Positions 1 to 7,328 of a DNA stretch of 21,514 bases are shown piece after piece. Under the pieces are notes generated by a model, which saw nothing but the letters and a program-made list of their open reading frames with translations, was not told the origin of the DNA and made no database searches. Within the stretch, counting starts at the first letter, position 1. The number at the start of each line of letters is the position of its first letter. The stretch is from an uncultured bacterium (lineage in GTDB: Bacteria > Patescibacteriota > Microgenomatia > UBA1400 > PJMF01). Location: assembly GCA_903891335.1 (NCBI GenBank), contig CAITDX010000017.1:1-21514 (forward strand), given 5' to 3'. The position numbers were made by a program, and so were the translations under genes.

Positions 1-346
1 TAATCATAGGGAACAGTTCTGGTTCTTGGTAGTACTGAGCCATGAAATAGCCCATCGCTACCATAAGTGAGCCAATGACCAATCCACGAATAATGGCAAT
101 GACATAAGCAGTGTCGAGAAAATAACGTACTGGTTGTTTGGATTGAAGGATGGTGACGTTGACGCCAGTTTGAGTGACGCTTTCAGTTGTGCCTAGAGTG
201 ATCATAATCAGTGAAAAAAGACCAAATTGCTCTGGAGTAAGCAGGCGAGCCAGCACAAAAATCTTGGCAAAGCTCAAGCCAGCAGTGATGATTTTTTGCA
301 AACTTTGCCAGCTAAAACCAGCTACCGCATGTTGTTGATATCCCAT
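1..346 (-). CDS. Polysaccharide/O-antigen-type flippase, 5' part only (gene runs off the left edge)
   Basis: An open frame on the minus strand begins at an ATG at 346-344 and stays open for 115 codons to the window edge. The translation begins MGYQQHAVAGFSWQSLQK and continues with LARLLTPEQFGLFSLIMI. This matches the N-terminal signature of Wzx/PST-type flippases (MOP superfamily): an amphipathic start, a first membrane helix, an ARLL-P-x-FG turn and a second helix. A further hydrophobic stretch (about residues 83-104) follows. Such proteins move lipid-linked oligosaccharides across the inner membrane. The lipid II flippase MurJ belongs to the same superfamily, but the ARLL..EQFG pattern points to the Wzx/polysaccharide branch. 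It is divergent from lepB, with a recognisable promoter between them. Family assignment is fairly safe; substrate is unknown. Confidence 0.8.
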   Translation of the reverse strand, partial: MGYQQHAVAGFSWQSLQKIITAGLSFAKIFVLARLLTPEQFGLFSLIMITLGTTESVTQTGVNVTILQSKQPVRYFLDTAYVIAIIRGLVIGSLMVAMGYFMAQYYQEPELFPMI

Positions 347-422
347 AGTCTTGTTGTCTATTGTAGGCGAGATGCAATGCTGCTTGCAAGCACCTGCAGC
401 TCTGCGCTAGACTATACTGTCT
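347..422. promoter_or_regulatory. Symmetric divergent promoter (flippase / lepB) sharing one palindromic -35
   Basis: The 12-bp perfect palindrome TGCTTGCAAGCA (381-392) has TTGCAA (384-389) at its centre. On the minus strand TTGCAA is followed after 18 bp by TACAAT (365-360), predicting a start near 353 and a leader of about 7 nt for the flippase. On the plus strand the same TTGCAA is followed after 18 bp by TAGACT (408-413), predicting a start near 420, only 3 nt before the lepB ATG. An overlapping TATACT (413-418) is an alternative -10. The two -10 elements are exact mirror positions about the palindrome centre. Promoter calls are by consensus matching only. Confidence 0.55.
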
Positions 423-1007
423 ATGAATTTCTTTACCAAATTAGGAGCCAGTTTTTTAGATTTGATTGAAACCTTGGCGATTTCTTTCTCTATTTTTCTA
501 GTAGTGTACTTGTTTTTTCTCCAACCTCACCAAGTCAATGGACAGTCAATGGTGCCTAATTTCCAGAGTGGTGAGCACGTACTTACGGACAAAATCACCT
601 ATAAAATGCGGGAACCAGTTCGTGGAGAAATTGTGGTTTTTCACGCTCCACCCGCCGCTCATTGTCCCGAGGGCACTGGTTGTGATTTCATCAAGCGAAT
701 TTTAGGAGTTCCTGGTGACACTGTTGAGGTCAAGGACAATGCAGTGTGGGTCAATGGCGAGAAATTGCCTGAGCCTTATATTCCGGAAGACTTCCCTATT
801 TTACCCGGCAATGCTACCAAAGATAAAAGTGTCTACTTAGGACCAGATGAATATTTTGTGTCTGGAGACAATCGTCCTTACTCAAGTGATTCTCGAGCCT
901 GGGGAGCGATTAAAAAAACTGACATCATTGGTCGAGTCTTTTTCCGTTACTGGCCGCCAAGTAGCGTTAGTCCGATTGTGAAATCGACTTATCCGGAGCC
1001 TCTTTAG
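423..1007 (+). CDS. lepB: Signal peptidase I
   Basis: Membrane-anchored serine protease that removes signal peptides from exported preproteins on the outer face of the membrane. The 194-aa product has one N-terminal membrane helix (about residues 13-33). The catalytic serine box GQSMVP gives Ser42, and IKRILGVPGD gives the general-base Lys91. The SGDNRPYSSDSR box near residue 147 completes the S26 family fold. Two cysteines (81, 87) flank the loop before the lysine and could form a disulfide. The length is normal for short bacterial forms. The ATG at 423 lies immediately after promoter-like sequence and has no Shine-Dalgarno site, consistent with a nearly leaderless start. The 3' end overlaps the convergent truB by 41 bp. 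Confidence 0.96.
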   Translation: MNFFTKLGASFLDLIETLAISFSIFLVVYLFFLQPHQVNGQSMVPNFQSGEHVLTDKITYKMREPVRGEIVVFHAPPAAHCPEGTGCDFIKRILGVPGDTVEVKDNAVWVNGEKLPEPYIPEDFPILPGNATKDKSVYLGPDEYFVSGDNRPYSSDSRAWGAIKKTDIIGRVFFRYWPPSSVSPIVKSTYPEPL

Positions 1008-1698
1008 ACCAGATAAATCCCGGTATCTCTGATGCTTCTGTGATGGTAAAGGCACCGATTTTGGTTCGGCGCAAAGCACTCACATGCGCACCAACTCCCA
1101 ACACTTGGCCAAGATCATGAACGAGCGAACGAATGTAGGTGCCACTCGAGCAATTGACGGTGAGGGTGATTTGTAATACTTGTTTTTTCACGTCTTTTTC
1201 AAAAGCAATGAGTTCAAGTTTATGAATAGTGATTGTTCTCGTGGGTGGAACAACGATTTGTCCCAAGCGTGCCTTATCATAGAGTTTCTGTCCGTGTTGT
1301 TTAATGGCTGAATAGATCGGTGCTTGTTGAGCGATCGAGCCTCGAAAGCCTTGTAAGGCGTTTTTCACGTCAGTTTCAGTAATGAGCTCAAGTTGCTTCC
1401 AATCACTGCTTGAAGTAATGCTACCTGTGCTGTCATATGTATTTGTACTTTTGCCTAGAATGGCAGTAACTTGATATTCCTTGTCTTGTTTGAGAAATTG
1501 CTCTTGTAGTCGCGTGAATTCACGTCCGACCAAAATAATGAGCAAGCCAGAGGCTAATGGATCGAGGGTGCCGGTGTGGCCGATCCGATCTATGCCGCTT
1601 TGGCGACGAAAGTAATTGACGATGGTATGACTACTTGGCCCGCTGGGCTTATCGACAAGATGAATCCCTGGTGTAAAGAGTTGTGCTGCTTCGACCAT
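967..1698 (-). CDS. truB: tRNA pseudouridine-55 synthase TruB
   Basis: Isomerises U55 in the T loop of tRNAs to pseudouridine. The 243-aa protein carries the family hallmark GHTGTLDPLASGLL, with catalytic Asp46. It also has the KPSG-x-SS region near residue 17 and the SSGTYIRSLVHDLG motif in the C-terminal half of the catalytic domain. No long C-terminal PUA domain is evident, so this is the short form. The start at 1698 sits 6 nt after a perfect TATAAT on the minus strand, so the transcript may begin at the A of the ATG. It is divergent from murB (43-bp gap) and convergent with lepB, sharing 967-1007 as coding sequence on both strands. Confidence 0.96.
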   Translation of the reverse strand: MVEAAQLFTPGIHLVDKPSGPSSHTIVNYFRRQSGIDRIGHTGTLDPLASGLLIILVGREFTRLQEQFLKQDKEYQVTAILGKSTNTYDSTGSITSSSDWKQLELITETDVKNALQGFRGSIAQQAPIYSAIKQHGQKLYDKARLGQIVVPPTRTITIHKLELIAFEKDVKKQVLQITLTVNCSSGTYIRSLVHDLGQVLGVGAHVSALRRTKIGAFTITEASEIPGFIWSKEAPDKSISQSD

Positions 1699-1741
1699 AG
1701 GGGTATTATATGCCCGTTAACCCATGATAGAATGATGACTT
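1699..1741. promoter_or_regulatory. Overlapping divergent promoters truB / murB, predicted leaderless or nearly so
   Basis: The minus strand has TATAAT at 1710-1705, placing a start 7 nt on at 1698, the A of the truB ATG. The plus strand has an extended -10, TGATAGAAT (hexamer 1728-1733), predicting a start near 1740, two nt before the murB ATG at 1742. The two -10 hexamers are exactly 17 bp apart, so each occupies the -35 position of the other promoter. Neither matches a -35 consensus well. The two RNA polymerases should compete for the same DNA. No ribosome-binding site fits for either gene. Confidence 0.55.
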
Positions 1742-2707
1742 ATGACGAGAGCTCAGGATCTTTTGCAGACTCATTTTGGAGCATTGCAGCTCAATTTTGA
1801 TTATCCTCTGGCAAACAAAAGTTACTTCAAATTAGGTGGTCACGCTGAGGTGTTTTATAGCGCAACTACTCGAGAACAAGCAATTGCTTTACTAAATTTT
1901 TGTCAAGATCAGCAAATTCGCTTCACAATTCTTGGCGGGGCAAGTAATGTCATTATCGCCGATGAGGGCTTGTCTGGGCTCGTTCTTGAATTAGGATGCA
2001 AGGAAGTAACTATCATTAGTGATACTACAACTGAGCTGCAACTGCAGGCTGAAGCGGGTATTAAAACCAGTGCTCTTGTAGCCAAAACTACTTCTAGAAG
2101 TGCCACTGGCCTCGAGGGATTTATTGGTGTTCCTGGAGTATTGGGCGGAGCAATTTACAACAATGCTCATTATTTAGGGTATTTAATTGGCGATTACATT
2201 ACGCAAGTCGAGGTGTATGACCTCGATCGTCGTGAGCTTTCCATTATTTCACGTGAAAATTGCCAATTTGCCTATGAGCAATCAATTTTTCAAACCAACA
2301 AGCATCTCGTTATATTATCTGCATTTTTTGCGTTAAAAAAGGGAAATCCAGAAGAAATTAAAGAACGAGTGCGTCAAGCAATCGCGAAACGTGAGCGAGA
2401 ACAGCCCCTATCTTTGCCAAGCTGTGGCTGTGTTTTTCAAAATCCAAGTAATAATGATCATTTGCGTGAGTTATTTCCCCAATTTGCTCAGAGTGCCACC
2501 ATTCCCGCTGGTTTCTTGATCGATCAAGCAGGTCTCAAGGGTAGTCGTGTTGGCGATATTCAGGTGAGTGAGAAGCATGCGGCTTTTTTTGTGAACTTAG
2601 GCGCTGGTCACGCAGCTGATGTGCGTTCGTTGGTAGAGCAGGTCAAAGCCGCTGTTGTGCAGAAATTTGGTGTTATGCTAAAAGAAGAAGTCTTTTATCT
2701 ATCGTAA
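1742..2707 (+). CDS. murB: UDP-N-acetylenolpyruvoylglucosamine reductase MurB
   Basis: FAD-dependent, NADPH-using reductase that converts UDP-GlcNAc-enolpyruvate to UDP-MurNAc, the step after MurA (the next gene). The FAD-binding signature LGGASNVIIADEG (residues 64-76), FIGVPGVLGGAIYNNA (127-142), the type-II C-terminal domain and the final KEEVF glutamate region (315-316) are all visible in 321 aa. Two positions differ from the textbook active site. The YRxSIF motif (E. coli Arg159) reads YEQSIF here (Glu179). The GSVF proton-donor serine reads SCGCVFQNP, putting a cysteine at 230. The gene is intact and first in the murB-to-ftsZ run. It also contains a parS-like palindrome at 2245-2260. 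Confidence 0.94.
   Translation: MTRAQDLLQTHFGALQLNFDYPLANKSYFKLGGHAEVFYSATTREQAIALLNFCQDQQIRFTILGGASNVIIADEGLSGLVLELGCKEVTIISDTTTELQLQAEAGIKTSALVAKTTSRSATGLEGFIGVPGVLGGAIYNNAHYLGYLIGDYITQVEVYDLDRRELSIISRENCQFAYEQSIFQTNKHLVILSAFFALKKGNPEEIKERVRQAIAKREREQPLSLPSCGCVFQNPSNNDHLRELFPQFAQSATIPAGFLIDQAGLKGSRVGDIQVSEKHAAFFVNLGAGHAADVRSLVEQVKAAVVQKFGVMLKEEVFYLS
2245..2260. promoter_or_regulatory. Candidate parS centromere site within murB
   Basis: The sequence TATTTCACGTGAAAAT contains the full 12-bp palindromic core TTTCACGTGAAA (2247-2258) of the conserved bacterial ParB site TGTTTCACGTGAAACA, matching 13 of 16 positions. It is the only such match noticed in the window. A chromosomal-type parB lies 15 kb away at 17348. 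parS sites inside coding genes near the origin are common in bacteria. The role is inferred from sequence alone. Confidence 0.6.
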
Positions 2708-2727
2708 AAAGGAAAGAAAGTAGGTCT

Positions 2728-4056
2728 ATGGCAAAAGCGAGTTTTGTAGTTACTGGTGGTACTCCTCTGTATGGTTCAGTCCAAGTGGGTGGAGCCAAAA
2801 ATGCTTCATACAAGCTCATGATTGCTGCACTGCTTGGGAGTCAGGAGAGTCGCCTACTCAATTTGCCTGGTATTTCTGATGTTGATTTAGTGGCGGCTGT
2901 CATCAATGAGCTAGGAGCGACGGCAAAGCGAGTTGGTGAAGGCACGTTTGTGATTGATCCACGTAATTTTAGATTTAGCAGTGTAAACGGTAAGTATGGA
3001 GCGCAATCACGCGCCTCTACTCTGTTTATTCCCGCTCTACTAGCTAAGTTTGGGGAGGCAATCGTTCCTCTGCCAGGAGGAGACAAGATTGGCAAGCGCC
3101 CACTTGAGCGTCACATGATGGGTTTAGAGTTGATGGGAGTTCGTTTTGAGCAGACTGATGGTTTGCTGAAGGCTCGCTGCAAGAAACTCCATGGTTGTAC
3201 CTATCGTTTTGAGAAGAATACCCACACTGGCACAGAAACTTTGCTGATGGCAGCTGTTTTGGCTGAGGGTAAAACTGTTCTAGAAAATGCTGCTGAAGAG
3301 CCAGAAATCGATGACTTAATTAATTTTCTCAACGCCCTGGGAGCGAAAATTCGACGTCGAGCATTTCGCACCATCGAGATCGAGGGAGTTCAGAGTTTGT
3401 CTGGAGCGATCTATAAGATTATGCCTGATCGTAATGAGGCAGTGAGTTATGCTTGTGCCGCAATTGCCAGCAAGGGTGACATTGTCTTGGAAAATGCTCG
3501 CCATCAAGACTTACGGGCATTTTTAGATCAATTGGATGCGATTGGCGCTGGTTATGAGATCGGTGATTATGGGATTCGGTTTTATTACAAAGGCGCTTTG
3601 CGAGCAACTGATGTGACAACTGAAATTCACCCAGGCTTTATGACTGATTGGCAACCACTATTTGCAACACTGCTTTGCAATTGTCATGGCGAAAGTATTA
3701 TTCACGAGACAGTCATGCAAAACCGCTTTCAATATGTAGAACACTTACGGGCAATGGGGGCTCACATTGAGTACTTCAATCCAAGTGTCAAAAACCCCGA
3801 GAGTTATTACAATTTCAATTGGGCTGATCGCAGCGAAACCGATTATCATGGAATTCGAATTTTTGGCCCCACTCGCTTCAGAGGTGGTGAGTTTACGGTC
3901 CATGATTTACGAGCTGGAGCTACCATTTTGTTGGCAGCGATTAGTGCGCAGGGTAAGACCATTTTGCATAACATCGAACAAGTTGAGCGTGGCTATCAGA
4001 AAATAGATGAAAAATTACTGCTGTTGGGTGCTAAGATAGAAAGAGTGACGAGTTAA
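2728..4056 (+). CDS. murA: UDP-N-acetylglucosamine 1-carboxyvinyltransferase MurA
   Basis: Transfers enolpyruvate from PEP to UDP-GlcNAc, the first committed step of peptidoglycan synthesis. The 442-aa EPSP-synthase-like protein has the GGAKNASYK motif (Lys24, Asn25; E. coli Lys22/Asn23). It also has the RASTLFIPALLAKFGEA region and EIHPGFMTDWQP with Asp307 (E. coli Asp305). The active-site loop reads LPGGDKIGKRP, so Asp119 replaces the usual Cys115. This substitution is known from naturally fosfomycin-resistant MurAs such as the mycobacterial one. The protein is about 20 aa longer than E. coli MurA, with extra sequence around residues 350-375. It follows murB by 20 nt with a purine-rich ribosome-binding site (AAGGAAAG). 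Confidence 0.96.
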   Translation: MAKASFVVTGGTPLYGSVQVGGAKNASYKLMIAALLGSQESRLLNLPGISDVDLVAAVINELGATAKRVGEGTFVIDPRNFRFSSVNGKYGAQSRASTLFIPALLAKFGEAIVPLPGGDKIGKRPLERHMMGLELMGVRFEQTDGLLKARCKKLHGCTYRFEKNTHTGTETLLMAAVLAEGKTVLENAAEEPEIDDLINFLNALGAKIRRRAFRTIEIEGVQSLSGAIYKIMPDRNEAVSYACAAIASKGDIVLENARHQDLRAFLDQLDAIGAGYEIGDYGIRFYYKGALRATDVTTEIHPGFMTDWQPLFATLLCNCHGESIIHETVMQNRFQYVEHLRAMGAHIEYFNPSVKNPESYYNFNWADRSETDYHGIRIFGPTRFRGGEFTVHDLRAGATILLAAISAQGKTILHNIEQVERGYQKIDEKLLLLGAKIERVTS

Positions 4057-4071
4057 AACGAGGGACGTTCT

Positions 4072-5115
4072 ATGGGTTCACTAGCATTATTTTTGGGTTT
4101 ATTAATTTTTTCTTTTACACTCACTAGTAGCGTGGTAATTCCTTTCATTAACTTGCTCTATCAGCTCCGCTTTCGCCGCCAAGAGCAGGAAACCCTAGAT
4201 GCCTTTGGACAGCGGACGCCAATTTTTGATAAATTTCATGCAAGTAAAGCGGGAGTGCCAGTAGGCGGTGGCTTATTGGTGGTGATGGTAGTTTCGGTGT
4301 TTTTTGCCCTGATGATTCCAGCTCTGCACTATTTTGGTATTGAGATTACGAGTTTGCACAATAACAGCCAGGCTGAAGTAAATGTCTTATTTTTTACGTT
4401 TCTATCATTTGCTATCTTGGGTCTCTATGATGATATTAAGAAATTTTTTCACTTCACTGACAAAAAGTTCTTTGGCCTGAGAATGCGTCAAAAATTGATT
4501 TTACAGGTTATTTTGGCAGTGATCATTGCCAGCATGCTGTATTTACAATTGGGGATTTCGATTTTGCACATACCATTTATTGGTACTTTGGAGCTTGGAT
4601 TTTGGTATGTCCCCTTGGCGGCTTTTGTGATTGTGGCCTTTGCCAATGCAGTTAATATTACTGATGGACTTGATGGTCTAGCTGCTGGACTTTTGTTGTT
4701 TTCTCTGTTTGGATTATGGATTTTGTCCTCAACAATTTTAGATGTACCACTCTCTGTTTTCATTTCGCTCTGGTTAGGAGCGCTTATCTCCTTTTTGTAT
4801 TTCAATGTTTTTCCAGCTCGGATTTTTATGGGTGATGTGGGTTCACTTGCTTTTGGAGCTACCTTGGCGGTAATTGGATTGCTGCTTGGCAAGGTATTGG
4901 CCTTACTCATTATTGGTTTTATTTTTGTTGTTGAGATTGCGAGTTCTCTAGTGCAATTAGTATCCAAAAAATATTATGGTAAAAAAGTTTTGCCAGCCGC
5001 TCCACTCCATTTGACTTTTCAAGTACGAGGTTGGGCTGAGCCAAAAATTGTACAGCGAGCGTGGCTACTGCAAATTATGTTGACTATTTTTGGTGTGTGG
5101 TTGGCGGTGATTTAG
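4072..5115 (+). CDS. mraY: Phospho-MurNAc-pentapeptide transferase MraY
   Basis: Polytopic membrane enzyme that attaches phospho-MurNAc-pentapeptide to undecaprenyl phosphate, forming lipid I. The 347-aa protein has roughly ten hydrophobic segments, the Asp-Asp pair LYDDIKK (Asp120-Asp121), NAVNITDGLDGLAAG (Asn195, Asp198) and FMGDVGSLA (Asp255). The usual PxHHHFE cytoplasmic loop reads PLHLTFQ, so only one of three histidines (His313) is kept. A WecA-like enzyme would be the alternative, but the NITDGLDGLA motif and the setting between murA and ftsW/murG favour MraY. It starts 15 nt after murA with a GAGGGA ribosome-binding site. Confidence 0.92.
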   Translation: MGSLALFLGLLIFSFTLTSSVVIPFINLLYQLRFRRQEQETLDAFGQRTPIFDKFHASKAGVPVGGGLLVVMVVSVFFALMIPALHYFGIEITSLHNNSQAEVNVLFFTFLSFAILGLYDDIKKFFHFTDKKFFGLRMRQKLILQVILAVIIASMLYLQLGISILHIPFIGTLELGFWYVPLAAFVIVAFANAVNITDGLDGLAAGLLLFSLFGLWILSSTILDVPLSVFISLWLGALISFLYFNVFPARIFMGDVGSLAFGATLAVIGLLLGKVLALLIIGFIFVVEIASSLVQLVSKKYYGKKVLPAAPLHLTFQVRGWAEPKIVQRAWLLQIMLTIFGVWLAVI

Positions 5116-5124
5116 ACACAAATC

Positions 5125-6198
5125 ATGACATCAGCAGTTAAATTATTTACGCTCAATCTCCTCATCCTCAGCGCCATTGGCTTATTCTTTGTTTTTGAAG
5201 CTTCGACAGTGGAGAGCTTCAAACTGTTCGGGCACCAATATCATTTTCTTCGTCAGCAAGGAATGTGGTTAATCCTTTCTTGGACTGCATTTTTTATTAT
5301 CAGGAGATTCAGGACAAGTAAGTGGGAAAAATTTGCTTTAGCAGCCTATCTTTTTGGCTTATTTTTATTAGCATTGACACTCATTCCAGGAATCGGCTTG
5401 AAGCTCAATGGGGCTCGCAGATGGCTGAGTTTGCCGTTTGGAACGCTGCAGACAGTTGAGGTGGTGAAGCTTTTACTGCTTAACTTCTTTGCCTATTTGT
5501 TGGCAAAAAAAATAAACCTGACTAGTTTCTTATTCTTTTTATTTTGGCCAGTGTTGCTCGTTATGTTACAACCAGATTTTGGTTCAACAATGATTTTGGT
5601 CGCAATGAGCATTTTAATGTATTTTCTTGCGGGGGCGAGTTGGAGACAACTGGGTTTGATTATGGGGGTTGGTTTCACCCTTGCCCTACTGGTAGTGTTG
5701 TTTAGCCCATATCGCCGAGAACGACTTGATACTTTTTTGCGACCTCACGACAATGTTCAAGATGAGTCGTATCACGTGCGTCAGATTACGCTAGCTTTAG
5801 GAGGTGGTTCGTGGTTGGGTCGAGGGATTGGTAATTCCCTCCAAAAATACTCCTATGTGCCTGAGGCCAGCAGTGATTCGATTTTTGCAATTGTCGCTGA
5901 AGAAATTGGATTTATTGGATCTCTAGTCATTATTTGTCTATTTTTCAACTATTTCGTTTTGGCAGGAGCGATGATTAAAAATCGCGAACTCAGTAAATAC
6001 GAATATTTATTGTTTTATGGAATTTTAGCTTGGATTGCGATTCAAATTTTTTTCAATCTGGCAGCAGTGGTGGTCTTGTTACCACTCAGTGGCATGCCCT
6101 TGCCATTTTTTTCACAAGGTGGCTCAGCATTATTGATGTCATTTATTGCAAGTGCAGTCTTAATCTCTGTGGCAAAATCTGCTAAGATGAAAAAATGA
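5125..6198 (+). CDS. ftsW: Septal SEDS glycosyltransferase FtsW
   Basis: Polymerises lipid II into glycan strands at the division septum together with a class B penicillin-binding protein (FtsI, at 18223-19965 here). The 357-aa, roughly ten-helix protein shows the SEDS signatures LNGARRWLSLPFGTLQ (residues 94-109), LQPDFGS (148-154), LGRGIGNSLQ (231-240), VPEASSDSIFAIVAEEIG (245-262; Asp251 sits at the putative catalytic aspartate) and PLPFFSQGGSALL. It is assigned FtsW rather than RodA because it lies between mraY and murG and has the S-D-S-I-F form of the loop. It starts 9 nt after mraY without a clear ribosome-binding site. Its TGA stop overlaps the murG start (ATGA). Confidence 0.93.
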   Translation: MTSAVKLFTLNLLILSAIGLFFVFEASTVESFKLFGHQYHFLRQQGMWLILSWTAFFIIRRFRTSKWEKFALAAYLFGLFLLALTLIPGIGLKLNGARRWLSLPFGTLQTVEVVKLLLLNFFAYLLAKKINLTSFLFFLFWPVLLVMLQPDFGSTMILVAMSILMYFLAGASWRQLGLIMGVGFTLALLVVLFSPYRRERLDTFLRPHDNVQDESYHVRQITLALGGGSWLGRGIGNSLQKYSYVPEASSDSIFAIVAEEIGFIGSLVIICLFFNYFVLAGAMIKNRELSKYEYLLFYGILAWIAIQIFFNLAAVVVLLPLSGMPLPFFSQGGSALLMSFIASAVLISVAKSAKMKK

Positions 6199-7322
6199 GA
6201 ATCTTATTGAGTGGCGCCCACTTAACTCCAGCTTTGGCCATGATTGATTTTATCCAAACCAATCATCCAGGTGAGCACGAGTTGTTGTTTGTTGGTCGAT
6301 TATTTAGCCAAGACGCTTTGGGACAAAAAGCAGTTGAAAAAATGGAAGTCGAAAGGAGAAAAGTAAAATTTATTCCTTTTAGTGCTCCTAAATTTACCAA
6401 TCATTCTCTACTCAATAAAGCATATTCGATACTTCGTTTTCCCAAGGTAATTAAAGAAGCTCGACAAATTTTACAGCGCGAAAGAATTGATTTATTTTTG
6501 TCTTTTGGCTCATATTTAGCCGTGCCTTTTGCGATCGCTGCCAAATCTATCGGCATCAAAGTAGTTACCCATGAACAAACTGTCATGATTGGCAAAGCTA
6601 ATCAATTCATTGCCTCGATTGCTGATGCAGTAGCAATTTCTCATCAAGCAAGTAAACACTATTTCAAGCGTACTGACGTAGTGTTGACTGGCAACCCTGT
6701 CAGAGCTCGTTTGTTTGCCAAAGATTTACAGCGACCAACTTGGCTCCCCGAGTCTGCGCGCAACATCATTCTTGTGATGGGTGGTAATCAAGGTTCATTT
6801 GTGATTAATGACGCAATTCAGGCAATTTTGCCCAAAATCTTGCCAGATTACACCGTAATTCATCAGTGTGGCCGTGCCAATGCATTGAGAGATTCCTTGG
6901 CGCGTCTGACTGATTATCGCAAAACCTTACCTAGGTCACTCCAGCAGAACTATTTCATCAAAGAATGGATTGTTGATGAAGATTTATTTTGGATTTATCA
7001 GCATGCAGCATTTGCCATTTCTCGCTCAGGGGCAAATGCAGTTTTGGAATTAAGCTTAGCGCCTTTACCAGCAATTCTTATTCCTCTTCCGGGAACCTAT
7101 CAGGATGAGCAAGCCGCCAATGCTAAAGTAATGCAGCAACAGAATGGAGCTCTCATTATTCCTCAGGAATATCTATCAGCCAACACCCTAATTGATGCAA
7201 TTGGTCATATGAAAGTCAATTATCGCCAGATGCGTCGTAGTCTTGCTCGCCAGGCTAATCCAACTGATGCCTGTGCCAAGCTTTATCAGTTATTAGTGCG
7301 TACTGTTGGTGCTCAGGCCTAA
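6195..7322 (+). CDS. murG: UDP-GlcNAc:lipid I N-acetylglucosaminyltransferase MurG
   Basis: Peripheral membrane GT-B glycosyltransferase that adds GlcNAc to lipid I, giving lipid II. It is 375 aa. The N-terminal glycine-rich loop is shortened to LLSGAHLTPA (residues 4-13) in place of GGTGGHxxPA. Other family motifs are clear: FGSYLAVP (104-111), HEQTVMIGKAN (126-136), GGNQGSFVIND (197-207), SRSGANAVLEL (276-286, with the E. coli Glu269-equivalent region) and GTYQDEQAANA (300-310). The last two bind the UDP-GlcNAc donor. The start codon overlaps the ftsW stop by 4 bp, implying translational coupling. The next gene begins 6 nt downstream. Confidence 0.93.
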   Translation: MRILLSGAHLTPALAMIDFIQTNHPGEHELLFVGRLFSQDALGQKAVEKMEVERRKVKFIPFSAPKFTNHSLLNKAYSILRFPKVIKEARQILQRERIDLFLSFGSYLAVPFAIAAKSIGIKVVTHEQTVMIGKANQFIASIADAVAISHQASKHYFKRTDVVLTGNPVRARLFAKDLQRPTWLPESARNIILVMGGNQGSFVINDAIQAILPKILPDYTVIHQCGRANALRDSLARLTDYRKTLPRSLQQNYFIKEWIVDEDLFWIYQHAAFAISRSGANAVLELSLAPLPAILIPLPGTYQDEQAANAKVMQQQNGALIIPQEYLSANTLIDAIGHMKVNYRQMRRSLARQANPTDACAKLYQLLVRTVGAQA

Positions 7323-7328
7323 AGCTTC

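Noticed and set aside
4488..4967. 159-aa minus-strand ORF inside mraY
   Set aside because: It lies entirely antisense to a well-supported membrane protein gene; its Lys/Ser/Pro-rich composition is what the reverse complement of hydrophobic codons gives.
5766..5782. Second parS-like site (CACGTG in ftsW)
   Set aside because: Only the central hexamer is palindromic; the flanking TTT/AAA arms needed for parS are absent.
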